This document shows, piece by piece, positions 32,928 through 42,467 of a stretch of 64,000 nucleotides of DNA (position 1 is the stretch's first letter; each line of letters opens with the position of its first letter). Source of the DNA: Candidatus Rhodoferax odensensis (GTDB lineage Bacteria; Pseudomonadota; Gammaproteobacteria; Burkholderiales; Burkholderiaceae_C); assembly GCA_016718405.1 (NCBI GenBank), contig JADKDJ010000005.1, positions 124,001 through 188,000 on the forward strand, written 5' to 3'. A program made the position numbers and the translations under genes. The notes below the pieces were generated by a model, which was not told where the DNA came from, made no database searches, and worked only from the letters and a program-made list of their open reading frames with translations.

Positions 32928-33650
32928 TTACCAGAGCTTGACGCAGTGCCCGCTGATGACATAGGGGCCGCTCGGTGCGGTGGTCTGGGCGTTGGCCTCA
33001 AAACTGACCGCCAGGCGCGATACCTTGGAGAACAAGACCTCCGACGGCGCGCCCAGCGCGATGTCAACCTTGCCGCTGGCCGGTACGGTGCTGACGGCGA
33101 TGGGCGTGCCTTCGACCGGCAGGGCCCACAACACGGCGACCTGGCCAGGGGGGATGTCGAGCGGCTTGAGCAGTCTGACGGTCAGCACCGAGCCGCGTCG
33201 CAAAGATGTGGCGGCCAGCACGGGCTCGCCTTGGGCGTTGGTCAACAGGCCGACGTAGCTGGGCGCCGATTTGGTCGGGATCGGGGCCAGCCCCAGGGTT
33301 TGTGGCGCTTGCTGCACGAGTCCGACCGTCAGCATCAGCCCCAGGCTGAAGGCCAGCGCGGGCTTGAACCAGCCCGACAGGCTGGCGTCGAGCCGCTGCA
33401 GCCACGAGATGCGGCCCGGTATGGGCTGGGTACTTTGCGCAACGGCCTGCCACACCTGGGGCCGAGGCGCTACCGGGGTGATGGAGTTGTTCAGCGGCGC
33501 GAGGTGGTCGTTCCATTGGGCGACGGCGCGCTGAGCGGCAGCGGAGCGATCCAGCAGCACGCCAAAGCGGCGGCGTGCGCGCGCGCTCAAGGTGCCCAGC
33601 ACGTAGGCACCGGCCAGTTGGTCGAGCAAAGGCGCGCGTTCGTAGTTCAT
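32928..33650 (-). CDS. Anti-sigma factor, RskA family
   Basis: A 240-residue membrane-bound anti-sigma factor. The N-terminal cytoplasmic part (LLDQLAGAYVLGTLSARARRRF) is the usual zinc-less anti-sigma start. A transmembrane segment follows at about residues 93-112 (FKPALAFSLGLMLTVGLVQQ), then the extracytoplasmic RskA domain with AATSLRRGSVLTVRLLKPLDIPP and LWALPVEGTPIAVSTVPASGKVDI. It starts 7 bases after the ECF sigma factor gene, which it should sequester. The signal and the regulated protease steps are not visible here. Confidence 0.9.
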   Translation of the reverse strand: MNYERAPLLDQLAGAYVLGTLSARARRRFGVLLDRSAAAQRAVAQWNDHLAPLNNSITPVAPRPQVWQAVAQSTQPIPGRISWLQRLDASLSGWFKPALAFSLGLMLTVGLVQQAPQTLGLAPIPTKSAPSYVGLLTNAQGEPVLAATSLRRGSVLTVRLLKPLDIPPGQVAVLWALPVEGTPIAVSTVPASGKVDIALGAPSEVLFSKVSRLAVSFEANAQTTAPSGPYVISGHCVKLW

Positions 33651-33657
33651 GGTTGAC

Positions 33658-34263
33658 TCAGCGCTTGGCCGCAGCCGTGCCCGCGTGTTCCAGGCACTGC
33701 TTCAATTTGTCCAGGCCCCGGCGCACCCAGGCCTTGACGGTGCCCAGCGGCGCGTTCAAGTGGGCCGCCAACTCACTGTGCGACAGACCGTCGTAATAGG
33801 CCAGTGCCAGGCTTTGGCGTTGCGGCGCGTCCAGCGTGCCCAGGCAGTGGCGCAGGCGCAGACCGTCGGTCGCCTGTGACAACAGTTCCTGCGGGTCGGC
33901 ACGCGGGTCGGCCATCTGGTCCAAGTAGTTTTCTCCTGTTTCGTCGATCAGCACCACCGTTGATTCGTCGGCTCGTTTGAGGTTGCGCAGCCAGTCCAGC
34001 GCCTTGTTGCGCACCACGCTGGTCAGCCAGGTCATCGGCGCCGACAGTCCTGCCGCATAGCTGCCGGCTTGGTTCCAGACGTTGACATAGGCTTCCTGCA
34101 GCACCTCTTCGGCACGCTCCCTTCGGTTCACTATACGTAGCGCCACGCCAAACAGATGCGCCGAGGTCAAGTCGTACAGCTCCTTGAACGCGGCATGGTC
34201 GCGCGCCGCGGTGCGCCCCAGCAGCCGAGTCAGGTGTTCGTTGGGAGGAAGGGGGATGGCCAT
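33658..34263 (-). CDS. ECF sigma factor (SigK-like)
   Basis: A 201-residue group 4 sigma factor. Region 2 lies at about residues 25-95 (HAAFKELYDLTSAHLFGVALRIV, then EEVLQEAYVNVW and MTWLTSVVRNKALDWLR) and region 4 at about 135-190 (DAPQRQSLALAYYDGLSHSELAAHL, GTVKAWVRRGLDKLKQCL). The ATG at 34263 is used; the extended frame lacks similarity. It is followed after 7 bases by an RskA-type anti-sigma factor, and then by a secreted Y-X4-D protein. The arrangement matches SigK-like systems that respond to oxidative or envelope stress; the actual cue is inferred only. Confidence 0.92.
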   Translation of the reverse strand: MAIPLPPNEHLTRLLGRTAARDHAAFKELYDLTSAHLFGVALRIVNRRERAEEVLQEAYVNVWNQAGSYAAGLSAPMTWLTSVVRNKALDWLRNLKRADESTVVLIDETGENYLDQMADPRADPQELLSQATDGLRLRHCLGTLDAPQRQSLALAYYDGLSHSELAAHLNAPLGTVKAWVRRGLDKLKQCLEHAGTAAAKR

Positions 34264-34282
34264 GCTGACGATGCTGGCCCGA

Positions 34283-34738
34283 TCAGACGACGACGATCTC
34301 GTCCTGGTGGTTGGCAATGTGCAGGGCGTGCGCCAGGGCAAACTCACCTTTGCTCAACACGCCGTAGGCAAAGTGGGGTTTGAGCGCGCCGGTGTGCGCC
34401 TGAAAACGCGTGATCGCGGCGCGCAGCCGCACCGCGCCGGGTTTCCAGTCATCCAGTTGGGGCAGGGCCGGGGCGCCCGGAATCGGTTCGGTCAGGCCAT
34501 GGCTCATGCGACCACGCAGACCAAAGAAGGCAAAGGCCATGGCGCCGGCGGTCTTTTGGAACAGCACGCTTTTGAGTTCGGGATAGCCGTCCATGCTCAT
34601 CTCGATGCTCTGGGCCAGGTGCTCCAGCACGGCGCGCAGCTTCCAGACACTGGTGCTGCGCGCGTCCTTGGCCTGCTCCAGCCGATCGAGCCAATGCAGG
34701 GCCTGGTCGAGCGTTTGAACCTTGGGCGTATCGGCCAT
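34283..34738 (-). CDS. DUF1569-like protein
   Basis: A 151-residue protein with the conserved C-terminal block of the DUF1569 (DinB-like four-helix) family: LKPHFAYGVLSKGEFALAHALHIANH, with histidines that could bind metal. A longer start at 34792 would add MQRRHYLILQASLLADTV, which resembles a decayed twin-arginine-type signal found on some family members. No clear ribosome site favours either, so the start is uncertain. It lies 19 bases before the ECF sigma gene on the same strand and may belong to that operon. The function is unknown. Confidence 0.8.
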   Translation of the reverse strand: MADTPKVQTLDQALHWLDRLEQAKDARSTSVWKLRAVLEHLAQSIEMSMDGYPELKSVLFQKTAGAMAFAFFGLRGRMSHGLTEPIPGAPALPQLDDWKPGAVRLRAAITRFQAHTGALKPHFAYGVLSKGEFALAHALHIANHQDEIVVV

Positions 34739-34942
34739 GACCGTGTCCGCGAGTAAACTGGCTTGGAGGATGAGGTAGTGCCTGCGTTGCATCGCGCAGA
34801 TGATAGAGACTTCCCGCCGGTCCTGCTGGCGCCGGAATTGGTTTGACAGCCTGCCTGATGTCCGCGCTTTGGCTTTGGACTTGTTTGCGGTTGCGATAAT
34901 GCGTCCTCACACCAGTTCCGTGAAATCGACCGCCAGCGCCAC

Positions 34943-35239
34943 ATGATTAGAGCCTTCTTTGCAGCCATCGCCATGGAGGCCGTGGCATTGTTTCTATGCG
35001 CGGCCGTGGTCGCTGGCATCACCGAAAAGCTATCGGCGCGGCAGGCCGGCAATGGCTTGTTGATCTATGGCGCGATCGACCTGCTGATGATTGCGCTCTC
35101 GGTTTGGGTCTATCGCACGCTGGCCCAGGCGTGGGGTGGCGCAAGCGCGCCGACATGGTCGCTGATTGCGCTGGGCCTGGCAGCAACGCTGACAGGCCTG
35201 GTGATGTTCTTCATCACCATGGTGTTGCTCAATCGCTAA
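34943..35239 (+). CDS. Small membrane protein of unknown function
   Basis: A 98-residue protein composed almost entirely of three predicted membrane segments: FFAAIAMEAVALFLCAAVVAG, LLIYGAIDLLMIALSVWVY and LIALGLAATLTGLVMFFIT. I recognise no family. It is divergent from the DUF1569-like gene and separated from the next gene by 49 bases. The ATG at 34943 is the only reasonable start, and an AGCGCCACATG context gives only a weak ribosome site. Coding potential is supported by the clean hydrophobic pattern. Confidence 0.65.
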   Translation: MIRAFFAAIAMEAVALFLCAAVVAGITEKLSARQAGNGLLIYGAIDLLMIALSVWVYRTLAQAWGGASAPTWSLIALGLAATLTGLVMFFITMVLLNR

Positions 35240-35288
35240 AACACCTTCAAGCCAGCTTCAGCGTGCACAGCATTTTGGGACCACGGCG

Positions 35289-35735
35289 ATGTCGGGAACA
35301 CGTTCGATGCCGCGTGGCGTGCGTGGCAAGCCCTTTGCCCGTGCGGCGACCGTGTTCGGTTTGTGTGCGTCAACCGCCGTGTTTGCCGTGACACCCTTGA
35401 GTCCTCAACTGACCCCGGCGTCTCACCAGGAACTGGTCACCAAGCTCAACGAGATTGGCATGGCGCAAGTCGCGCACAACAGCGTGCTGATCGCCTTGAC
35501 CCAGGCGCTGGGGCTGCAGGCCCAGGCGCGGACGTATGTGGAGGACTCGCGCTATCCCCACTTGCCCAGCGTGAGCGCCCAGGCCACGCCGAGCGAGGCC
35601 AACTGCGCCACGGTGACGCTGCACGCGAGTTTCGCGCCGCCGAGATCCGCCGCCATTAGGCTGGTGGGGACGTATTGCCCGGTGAGCCTCGGAGTGTGGC
35701 AGGCGAAGGCGCAAGATCTCACGGCGGGCCCTTGA
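35289..35735 (+). CDS. Hypothetical secreted protein
   Basis: A 148-residue protein with a probable signal peptide (ARAATVFGLCASTAVFA) and a mature domain with two cysteines (ANCATVTL and GTYCPVSLG) that could form a disulphide. No known family was recognised. It follows a small membrane protein gene on the same strand and is followed by an intergenic gap of 187 bases in which I see no gene. It is probably real on the strength of the export signal and the absence of a competing frame. Confidence 0.55.
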   Translation: MSGTRSMPRGVRGKPFARAATVFGLCASTAVFAVTPLSPQLTPASHQELVTKLNEIGMAQVAHNSVLIALTQALGLQAQARTYVEDSRYPHLPSVSAQATPSEANCATVTLHASFAPPRSAAIRLVGTYCPVSLGVWQAKAQDLTAGP

Positions 35736-35922
35736 ACTGCATGTGTTGGCCCGGGGAAAATATCCGGCGGATGTTCACCCGTGGCAGTTGTTCGGTGGCG
35801 GTTGTGTGTATTTGTTCATGGCCGCTTGCCGCTTATCTTCGCCATAATCGCTGCGGCTCGCCTGCACTGTCCTGCGGCGCCGTGCTTGCTTGGTTTTCTT
35901 TCTTACTATGGAGCAGAAGGCA

Positions 35923-36651
35923 ATGGTCAATCAACGAGGTCGAACACTTGGATGGATGGGGGTGGTATGCCTGATGTGTGCCGGTGCCGCTGGTGCCGCC
36001 AGTGCCGCCGATTTGAGCCTGCAGCCGGGCGTAGTGGTGTACAACGCCGATGGCTTTGTGCGCATTTCGGGCGAAATCAAGAACCACACCGCACAGACCG
36101 TGTGCGCGCCCCGGGTTGAGGTGTTCCTGATGGACGCCGCCGGCAAGCCCGTTGGCGTGAAGTCCATCGTCACTGAAACCAAGGCCGGCCTGGGTCAAGA
36201 GGCCACCGATGGGACGGTGGCCACCCGCGAGTGGCTGCCCCCTGGTGAGGTGGCGGTGTTTACCTACCTGCGCGACCGCAAGAGCCTGTCTGGCGGCGCG
36301 CCAAGCAAGCACGAGATCAGGGTTTCGGCTCGCCAGTGCGAGGGCGCGCCACCAACTATTGCGGTGGATGACTTCAAGGACAAGGCCGATTCGATGGGTT
36401 ACCACGAGCTGACCGGCGTCCTGCGCAACAGCGGAAAGGTCGGCTGCCGCTCGCCGAAGATCATCTTGGGCATGTACGACGCCGCTGGCAAGCTGCTGGA
36501 GACCAACTACATCGAACCCGACGAGTACTTCCAGAAGAAGCTGGCACCTGGCAAGACAGTGCGCTTCAGACAGGGCTCCATCTCCTCACCCGACTGGGGC
36601 AAGTTCGCCAGTTTCAAGTACTGGGGTGACTGCGCGTCGCACGAACCCTGA
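35923..36651 (+). CDS. Secreted protein with two FxLYD-like domains
   Basis: A 242-residue exported protein. The ATG at 35923 is chosen because GGAG lies 12 bases upstream (with AAGG closer) and it gives a clear signal peptide (LGWMGVVCLMCAGAAGAASA). The mature part has two similar beta-sandwich stretches, RISGEIKNHTAQTVCAPRVEVFLMDAAGKPV and ELTGVLRNSGKVGCRSPKIILGMYDAAGKLL (each in part), of the FxLYD type. The aligned positions, cysteine included, suggest an internal duplication. It precedes the MacAB operon by 127 bases. Its role is unknown; the surface or periplasm is likely. Confidence 0.75.
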   Translation: MVNQRGRTLGWMGVVCLMCAGAAGAASAADLSLQPGVVVYNADGFVRISGEIKNHTAQTVCAPRVEVFLMDAAGKPVGVKSIVTETKAGLGQEATDGTVATREWLPPGEVAVFTYLRDRKSLSGGAPSKHEIRVSARQCEGAPPTIAVDDFKDKADSMGYHELTGVLRNSGKVGCRSPKIILGMYDAAGKLLETNYIEPDEYFQKKLAPGKTVRFRQGSISSPDWGKFASFKYWGDCASHEP

Positions 36652-36778
36652 ACCTGCCAACCGATGCCCTGTACCAGCGTCTCGCCGGGTCGGCCCCGCC
36701 GTGACGCGGCAATCCGCAGGGACGTCGTCTTTACCTGCCGGAAATGCGGCAAGGGCCGCGGCTTTCTACAATCTGCCG

Positions 36779-38872
36779 ATGAAGAAATCGTACTATGCCG
36801 CCGCCGCCCTGGGGTTGATCGTGGTGGGCGCTGGCGCCTGGTGGTTCAGCCAGCGTGCCGATGCTAACTCCGTGCAGTACCGCACCGCCAAGATCGAGCG
36901 CGGCTCCCTGCAGGCAACGGTGTCGGCCAGCGGCGCGGTCAACCCGGTAACGCAGGTCTCAGTGGGCACGCAGGTGTCGGGCCAGATTCGGGACCTGTAC
37001 GTGGATTTCAATTCCGAAGTCAAGGCCGGGCAGTTGATTGCGCAGATTGACCCGGAGACCTTTGAGTACCGCGTGCGCTCGGCCCAGGCCGATGTGGACG
37101 CGGCACGCGCGGCCACCATGACGCAACAGGCGGCGCTGGCCAAGGCCAAGGTTGATGCCGATGAACTGCAGCGCGATTTCGAGCGCAAGACCCGATTGGT
37201 GGCCCAGCAGTTCATTGCCGCGTCGGAGGCCGAGAAGGCACAGGCCTTGGCGCGCAGCGGCGCCGAGAATGTCAAGCTGGTGGCGGCCCAGTTGCAGAGC
37301 GCGCTGGCCAATGTGGCGCAGCGCGAGTCCTCACTGGCACAGGCGCGCATCGACCTGTCGCGTACGCGCATCACCTCGCCGGTCAACGGCATCGTGATCA
37401 AGCGCGCGATCGAGAAGGGCCAGACGGTCGCGGCCAGCCTGCAGTCGCCCGAGCTGTTTGTGATCGCGCAGAACCTGCAGGACATGCAGGTGGACGCCAG
37501 TATTGACGAGAGCGACATCGGGCGTATTCGCACCGGCCAGAAGGCGACTTTCACGGTCGATGCTTTTCCGGGCCAGACCTTCGAGGGCCAGATACGCCAG
37601 GTACGCAAGGCGGCGCAGAACGTGGCCAATGTGGTGACCTACGTGGCGGTGGTGGGTTTTTCCAACACCGGCGGGCGTCTGTTGCCAGGCATGACGGCCA
37701 ATGTGCGGGTGGTCACTGATTCGCGCGAAAGCGTGCTCAAGGTTCCCAACGCCGCCTTGCGCATGCGCATCGCGGGGGTCGAGCCGGTACAGGCCTCGGC
37801 GTCCGGCGCCGCGCGGTCTGGTTCGGCCGCCAGTACCGGGCAACTGCGTGGCGGCTTCTTCATCGCGCAGGCGCTGGCGCAGGGCGGTCCGGGCGGTGGC
37901 GCTGCGCTGCGTGACCGACTGGTGGGCGAATTGCAGCTCAATGCCGATCAACAGGCCAAACTCGATGCTGTCTTTGCCGAGATGCGCCCGCGTTTTGCGG
38001 CGACACGGGAGTTGCCCGAGGAACAGCGCCGCGCGGCGCGTGATCAGGCCATGAGCGAGATGCGCCAGAAGATCACGGCTTTCCTGACCGCTGCGCAGAA
38101 AACCCAGTACCAGCGACTGCAGGAGCAGGGCGAGGCCACGCGAAGCGCCGGCGCTGCGCCCCCGGTGGCCGCGCCGGCGAGCGCGGCAGCGCCACAACCG
38201 GGCTCGGTTGCTACCAAAGAAATAGCAAATCGAGTGATGTCGGAAAGCGCCACACCGGTCACCGTGGCTTCGGTGCCAGCCAGGACCGAAGCCGCCGCGA
38301 CGACCAGCGCCACCGTAGCCGCTGCCAGCGGTGTTCCGGCCCCCAGCGCCGTGCCGGCTGCCCCAGGTACTGCAGCTACCGCAGCAGCACCGGGCGGCGG
38401 TGCCCTGGCGGAGTTCCGCAATCGCCTGGTTGCCGAGCTGCAATTGACGGCCGCCCAGGTCGAGAAGGTGGACGCCATCTACGCCGAAGCCCGGCCGCGC
38501 TTTGGGCAACTGCGTGATCTGAGCGCCGAGGAACGCCCCAAGGCGCGTGATCGCATCACCGCCGATGTGCGCGCCCGCATTGGCGACCTGTTGACGCCCG
38601 AGCAAAAGCTGAAGTACGCCGCGCTGGTGGCCGAGTCGGCCGGCCGCAGCAATACGCGCGGGCGCATCTACCTGCTTGATGTTCAGGGCAAACCCAAGGC
38701 CTACAACGTGCGATTGGGCATCACCGATGGCACCAGCACCGAGCTGCTGGTGTCGCCCAATGACCCGCAGGCCAATGAGCTCAAGGAGGGCGCCAGCGTC
38801 ATCATCGGGACAGTGGGTGGCACCGGGTCCGGCAACAAACCCGCAGCGGGTGGCCCGCGCATGCCTTTCTGA
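36779..38872 (+). CDS. macA: MacA-type periplasmic adaptor with two LTxxQ (Spy/CpxP-like) inserts
   Basis: A 697-residue adaptor, against about 370-390 in ordinary MacA. The N-terminal anchor (YYAAAALGLIVVGAGAWWF), biotinyl-lipoyl half-motifs, the coiled-coil hairpin (about residues 90-190) and the beta-barrel (about 215-330, SPVNGIVIKRAIEKGQTV) are those of MacA. Then come two related helical domains at about residues 377-450 and 545-619, each with a D/N-RLVxELQLxxxQ start, AExRPRF, RELPEEQR or RDLSAEER, and TAAQKTQYQRL or TPEQKLKYAAL. A linker of about 90 Ala/Pro/Thr-rich residues separates them. The membrane-proximal strands (RGRIYLLDVQGKPKAYNVRLGITDG, in part) resume after the second. It is followed by a REP-type repeat and the MacB genes. 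Confidence 0.9.
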   Translation: MKKSYYAAAALGLIVVGAGAWWFSQRADANSVQYRTAKIERGSLQATVSASGAVNPVTQVSVGTQVSGQIRDLYVDFNSEVKAGQLIAQIDPETFEYRVRSAQADVDAARAATMTQQAALAKAKVDADELQRDFERKTRLVAQQFIAASEAEKAQALARSGAENVKLVAAQLQSALANVAQRESSLAQARIDLSRTRITSPVNGIVIKRAIEKGQTVAASLQSPELFVIAQNLQDMQVDASIDESDIGRIRTGQKATFTVDAFPGQTFEGQIRQVRKAAQNVANVVTYVAVVGFSNTGGRLLPGMTANVRVVTDSRESVLKVPNAALRMRIAGVEPVQASASGAARSGSAASTGQLRGGFFIAQALAQGGPGGGAALRDRLVGELQLNADQQAKLDAVFAEMRPRFAATRELPEEQRRAARDQAMSEMRQKITAFLTAAQKTQYQRLQEQGEATRSAGAAPPVAAPASAAAPQPGSVATKEIANRVMSESATPVTVASVPARTEAAATTSATVAAASGVPAPSAVPAAPGTAATAAAPGGGALAEFRNRLVAELQLTAAQVEKVDAIYAEARPRFGQLRDLSAEERPKARDRITADVRARIGDLLTPEQKLKYAALVAESAGRSNTRGRIYLLDVQGKPKAYNVRLGITDGTSTELLVSPNDPQANELKEGASVIIGTVGGTGSGNKPAAGGPRMPF
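38208..38229 (+). repeat. Small inverted repeat inside the MacA linker
   Basis: TTGCTA and TAGCAA flank CCAAAGAAA, making a possible hairpin of the GCTAC-type repeat common in Comamonadaceae. It encodes part of the linker between the two LTxxQ domains, with the residues VATKEIAN. It supports the idea that the linker grew by repeat insertion. Confidence 0.4.
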
Positions 38873-38875
38873 TAT

Positions 38876-38930
38876 CTTGCGGGACGGACCAAAGCTACAC
38901 GCAGTGAGCTTTGCTCGGTCCCCAACTGAT
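38876..38930 (+). repeat. Palindromic intergenic repeat, copy B
   Basis: A 55-base element opening CTTGCGGGACGGACCAAAGC and closing GCTTTGCTCGGTCCCC plus AACTGAT, with arms GGGAC..ACCAAAGC and GCTTTG..GGTCCC that can pair. It separates macA from the MacB ATPase gene. The outline matches the copies at 6926, 44123 and 48116. It contributes nothing to the chosen coding regions. Confidence 0.7.
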
Positions 38931-38943
38931 TGAGGTAGTTCTT

Positions 38944-40976
<2,033 letters not shown>

Positions 40977-40997
40977 GGAAGTGCCACCATCATCGGC

Positions 40998-42467
40998 ATG
41001 GCACCCAGCACACGCGAACCCACGGTGCGCCGCCCGGCGGTGGCGGGCACCTTCATGCAAGCAAGCCCGGAGCTGCTGGCGCAGGAGGTTGACCAGTATC
41101 TGCAGTCTGACGCGGCCCTGGACTTGGCAAGCCCGTGCCCCAAGGTCCTGATTGCGCCCCACGCGGGCCACGTCTATTCCGGGCGCACGGCGGGCCGCGC
41201 CTATGCGCTGGTGCGCGCTTTTGGCCAGCATGGGTCGGGCCGTATCCGGCGCGTGGTGTTGCTCGGGCCGGCGCACCGGGTCTACGTCAAGGGCATCGCC
41301 TTGCCGGGGGTGGATGCCTATGCGACGCCGCTGGGGCTGCTGCCGGTGGACACCCTGGGTGCCCTGGCAGTGGCGGACTTGCCCTTCGTGGTGACGCGCC
41401 CCGACGTGCATGGTCCCGAGCACAGCCTGGAGGTGCAGGTGCCCTTCTTGCAGCGCGCGCTGGGCCAGGTTCAGTTGTTGCCGCTGGTGGTGGGCGATGT
41501 CAGCGCCGCCCAGGTGGCGCAGGTGATTGAGCGGCTATGGGGTGGGGACGACGTGTTGCTGGTGGTCAGCACCGATTTGTCGCACTTCCATGCCTACGAC
41601 GAGGCCAACGCCATTGACCAGGCGAGCTGCGAGCAAGTGCTTGCGCTCAATGGCAGCCTGACGCATGAGCAGGCTTGCGGCGCCACCCCGCTCAATGGTC
41701 TGTTGAGTGTGGCGCGCAATCGGGGTTTGCGCATTGCGCAACTGGAGCAGTGCAACTCGGGCGATACCGGCGCCAACACCCCCGAGGGGCGCGCGCGTGT
41801 GGTGGGTTACGCCAGCTTCGCCTTGTATGAGAGCGCGCCTGGCACCGGCGGTGACGGCGCCGAACTGAGCGCGGAGCAAGGCGCACGTTTGGTCGCACTG
41901 GCACGCCATGCATTGCAGGGGGCGGTGACGGCTGGCGCCATGGGCGCGCCCCAGGTGCCGATGTCGACGCCGTCGCTGATGGCAGCGGGCTTGGACGTCG
42001 CATTGCAGGCCAAGGGCGCGAGCTTCGTTACGCTGACACAAGACGGTCAACTGCGCGGCTGCATTGGCAGTTTGCAGGCGTACCGCCCCTTGGTCCAGGA
42101 CGTGCAGGCCAACGCCTGCGCCGCCGCGCTGCAAGACCCTCGTTTTCCACCGGTCAGCGCCAACGAGGCACCGGGGTTGCGAGTGGAGGTCTCGGTGCTG
42201 ACGGTGGCGCAGCCGCTGAGTTTTGCAACCCAGGCTCACGCGCTGTGGCAATTGCAGCCGGGGGTGCATGGCGTCATTTTCGAGTGTGTGCACCAGGGTC
42301 GCAGCTACCGCAGCACCTTTTTGCCGCAGGTGTGGGAGCAGTTGCCCAACGTCGTCACGTTCATGGCCCATCTCAAGGCCAAGGCCGGATTGGCGCAGGA
42401 CTTCTGGTCGAGCGAGATCCGGCTGTCGGTCTATCGGGTGCAGAAGTTCAAGGAAGCGGAGCGTTGA
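40998..42467 (+). CDS. AmmeMemoRadiSam protein B-A fusion (Memo-AMMECR1)
   Basis: A 489-residue fusion. The N-terminal Memo domain (about residues 15-280) shows RRPAVAGTFMQASP, VLIAPHAGHVYSG, EHSLEVQVPFLQRAL and STDLSHFHAYDEAN, which hold the metal-site histidines. The C-terminal AMMECR1 domain (about 300-485) shows GASFVTLTQDGQLRGCIGS and the LRVEVSVLT strand. It precedes the radical SAM partner gene without a gap (stop and start adjacent at 42467/42468), which is the standard AmmeMemoRadiSam cassette. The chemistry of this three-domain system is not established. The Memo fold is related to dioxygenases, and the radical SAM enzyme presumably modifies a partner or small molecule. Confidence 0.9.
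   Translation: MAPSTREPTVRRPAVAGTFMQASPELLAQEVDQYLQSDAALDLASPCPKVLIAPHAGHVYSGRTAGRAYALVRAFGQHGSGRIRRVVLLGPAHRVYVKGIALPGVDAYATPLGLLPVDTLGALAVADLPFVVTRPDVHGPEHSLEVQVPFLQRALGQVQLLPLVVGDVSAAQVAQVIERLWGGDDVLLVVSTDLSHFHAYDEANAIDQASCEQVLALNGSLTHEQACGATPLNGLLSVARNRGLRIAQLEQCNSGDTGANTPEGRARVVGYASFALYESAPGTGGDGAELSAEQGARLVALARHALQGAVTAGAMGAPQVPMSTPSLMAAGLDVALQAKGASFVTLTQDGQLRGCIGSLQAYRPLVQDVQANACAAALQDPRFPPVSANEAPGLRVEVSVLTVAQPLSFATQAHALWQLQPGVHGVIFECVHQGRSYRSTFLPQVWEQLPNVVTFMAHLKAKAGLAQDFWSSEIRLSVYRVQKFKEAER

Noticed and set aside
34823..34942. Possible promoter or small RNA between the divergent DUF1569-like and small membrane protein genes
   Set aside because: Only a TTGCGATAAT-like stretch was seen; no hairpin, terminator or conserved structure supports an RNA.
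35736..35922. Candidate short gene in the 187-base gap before the FxLYD-type protein
   Set aside because: The only frame is the upstream extension of the neighbouring protein and it lacks a ribosome site.
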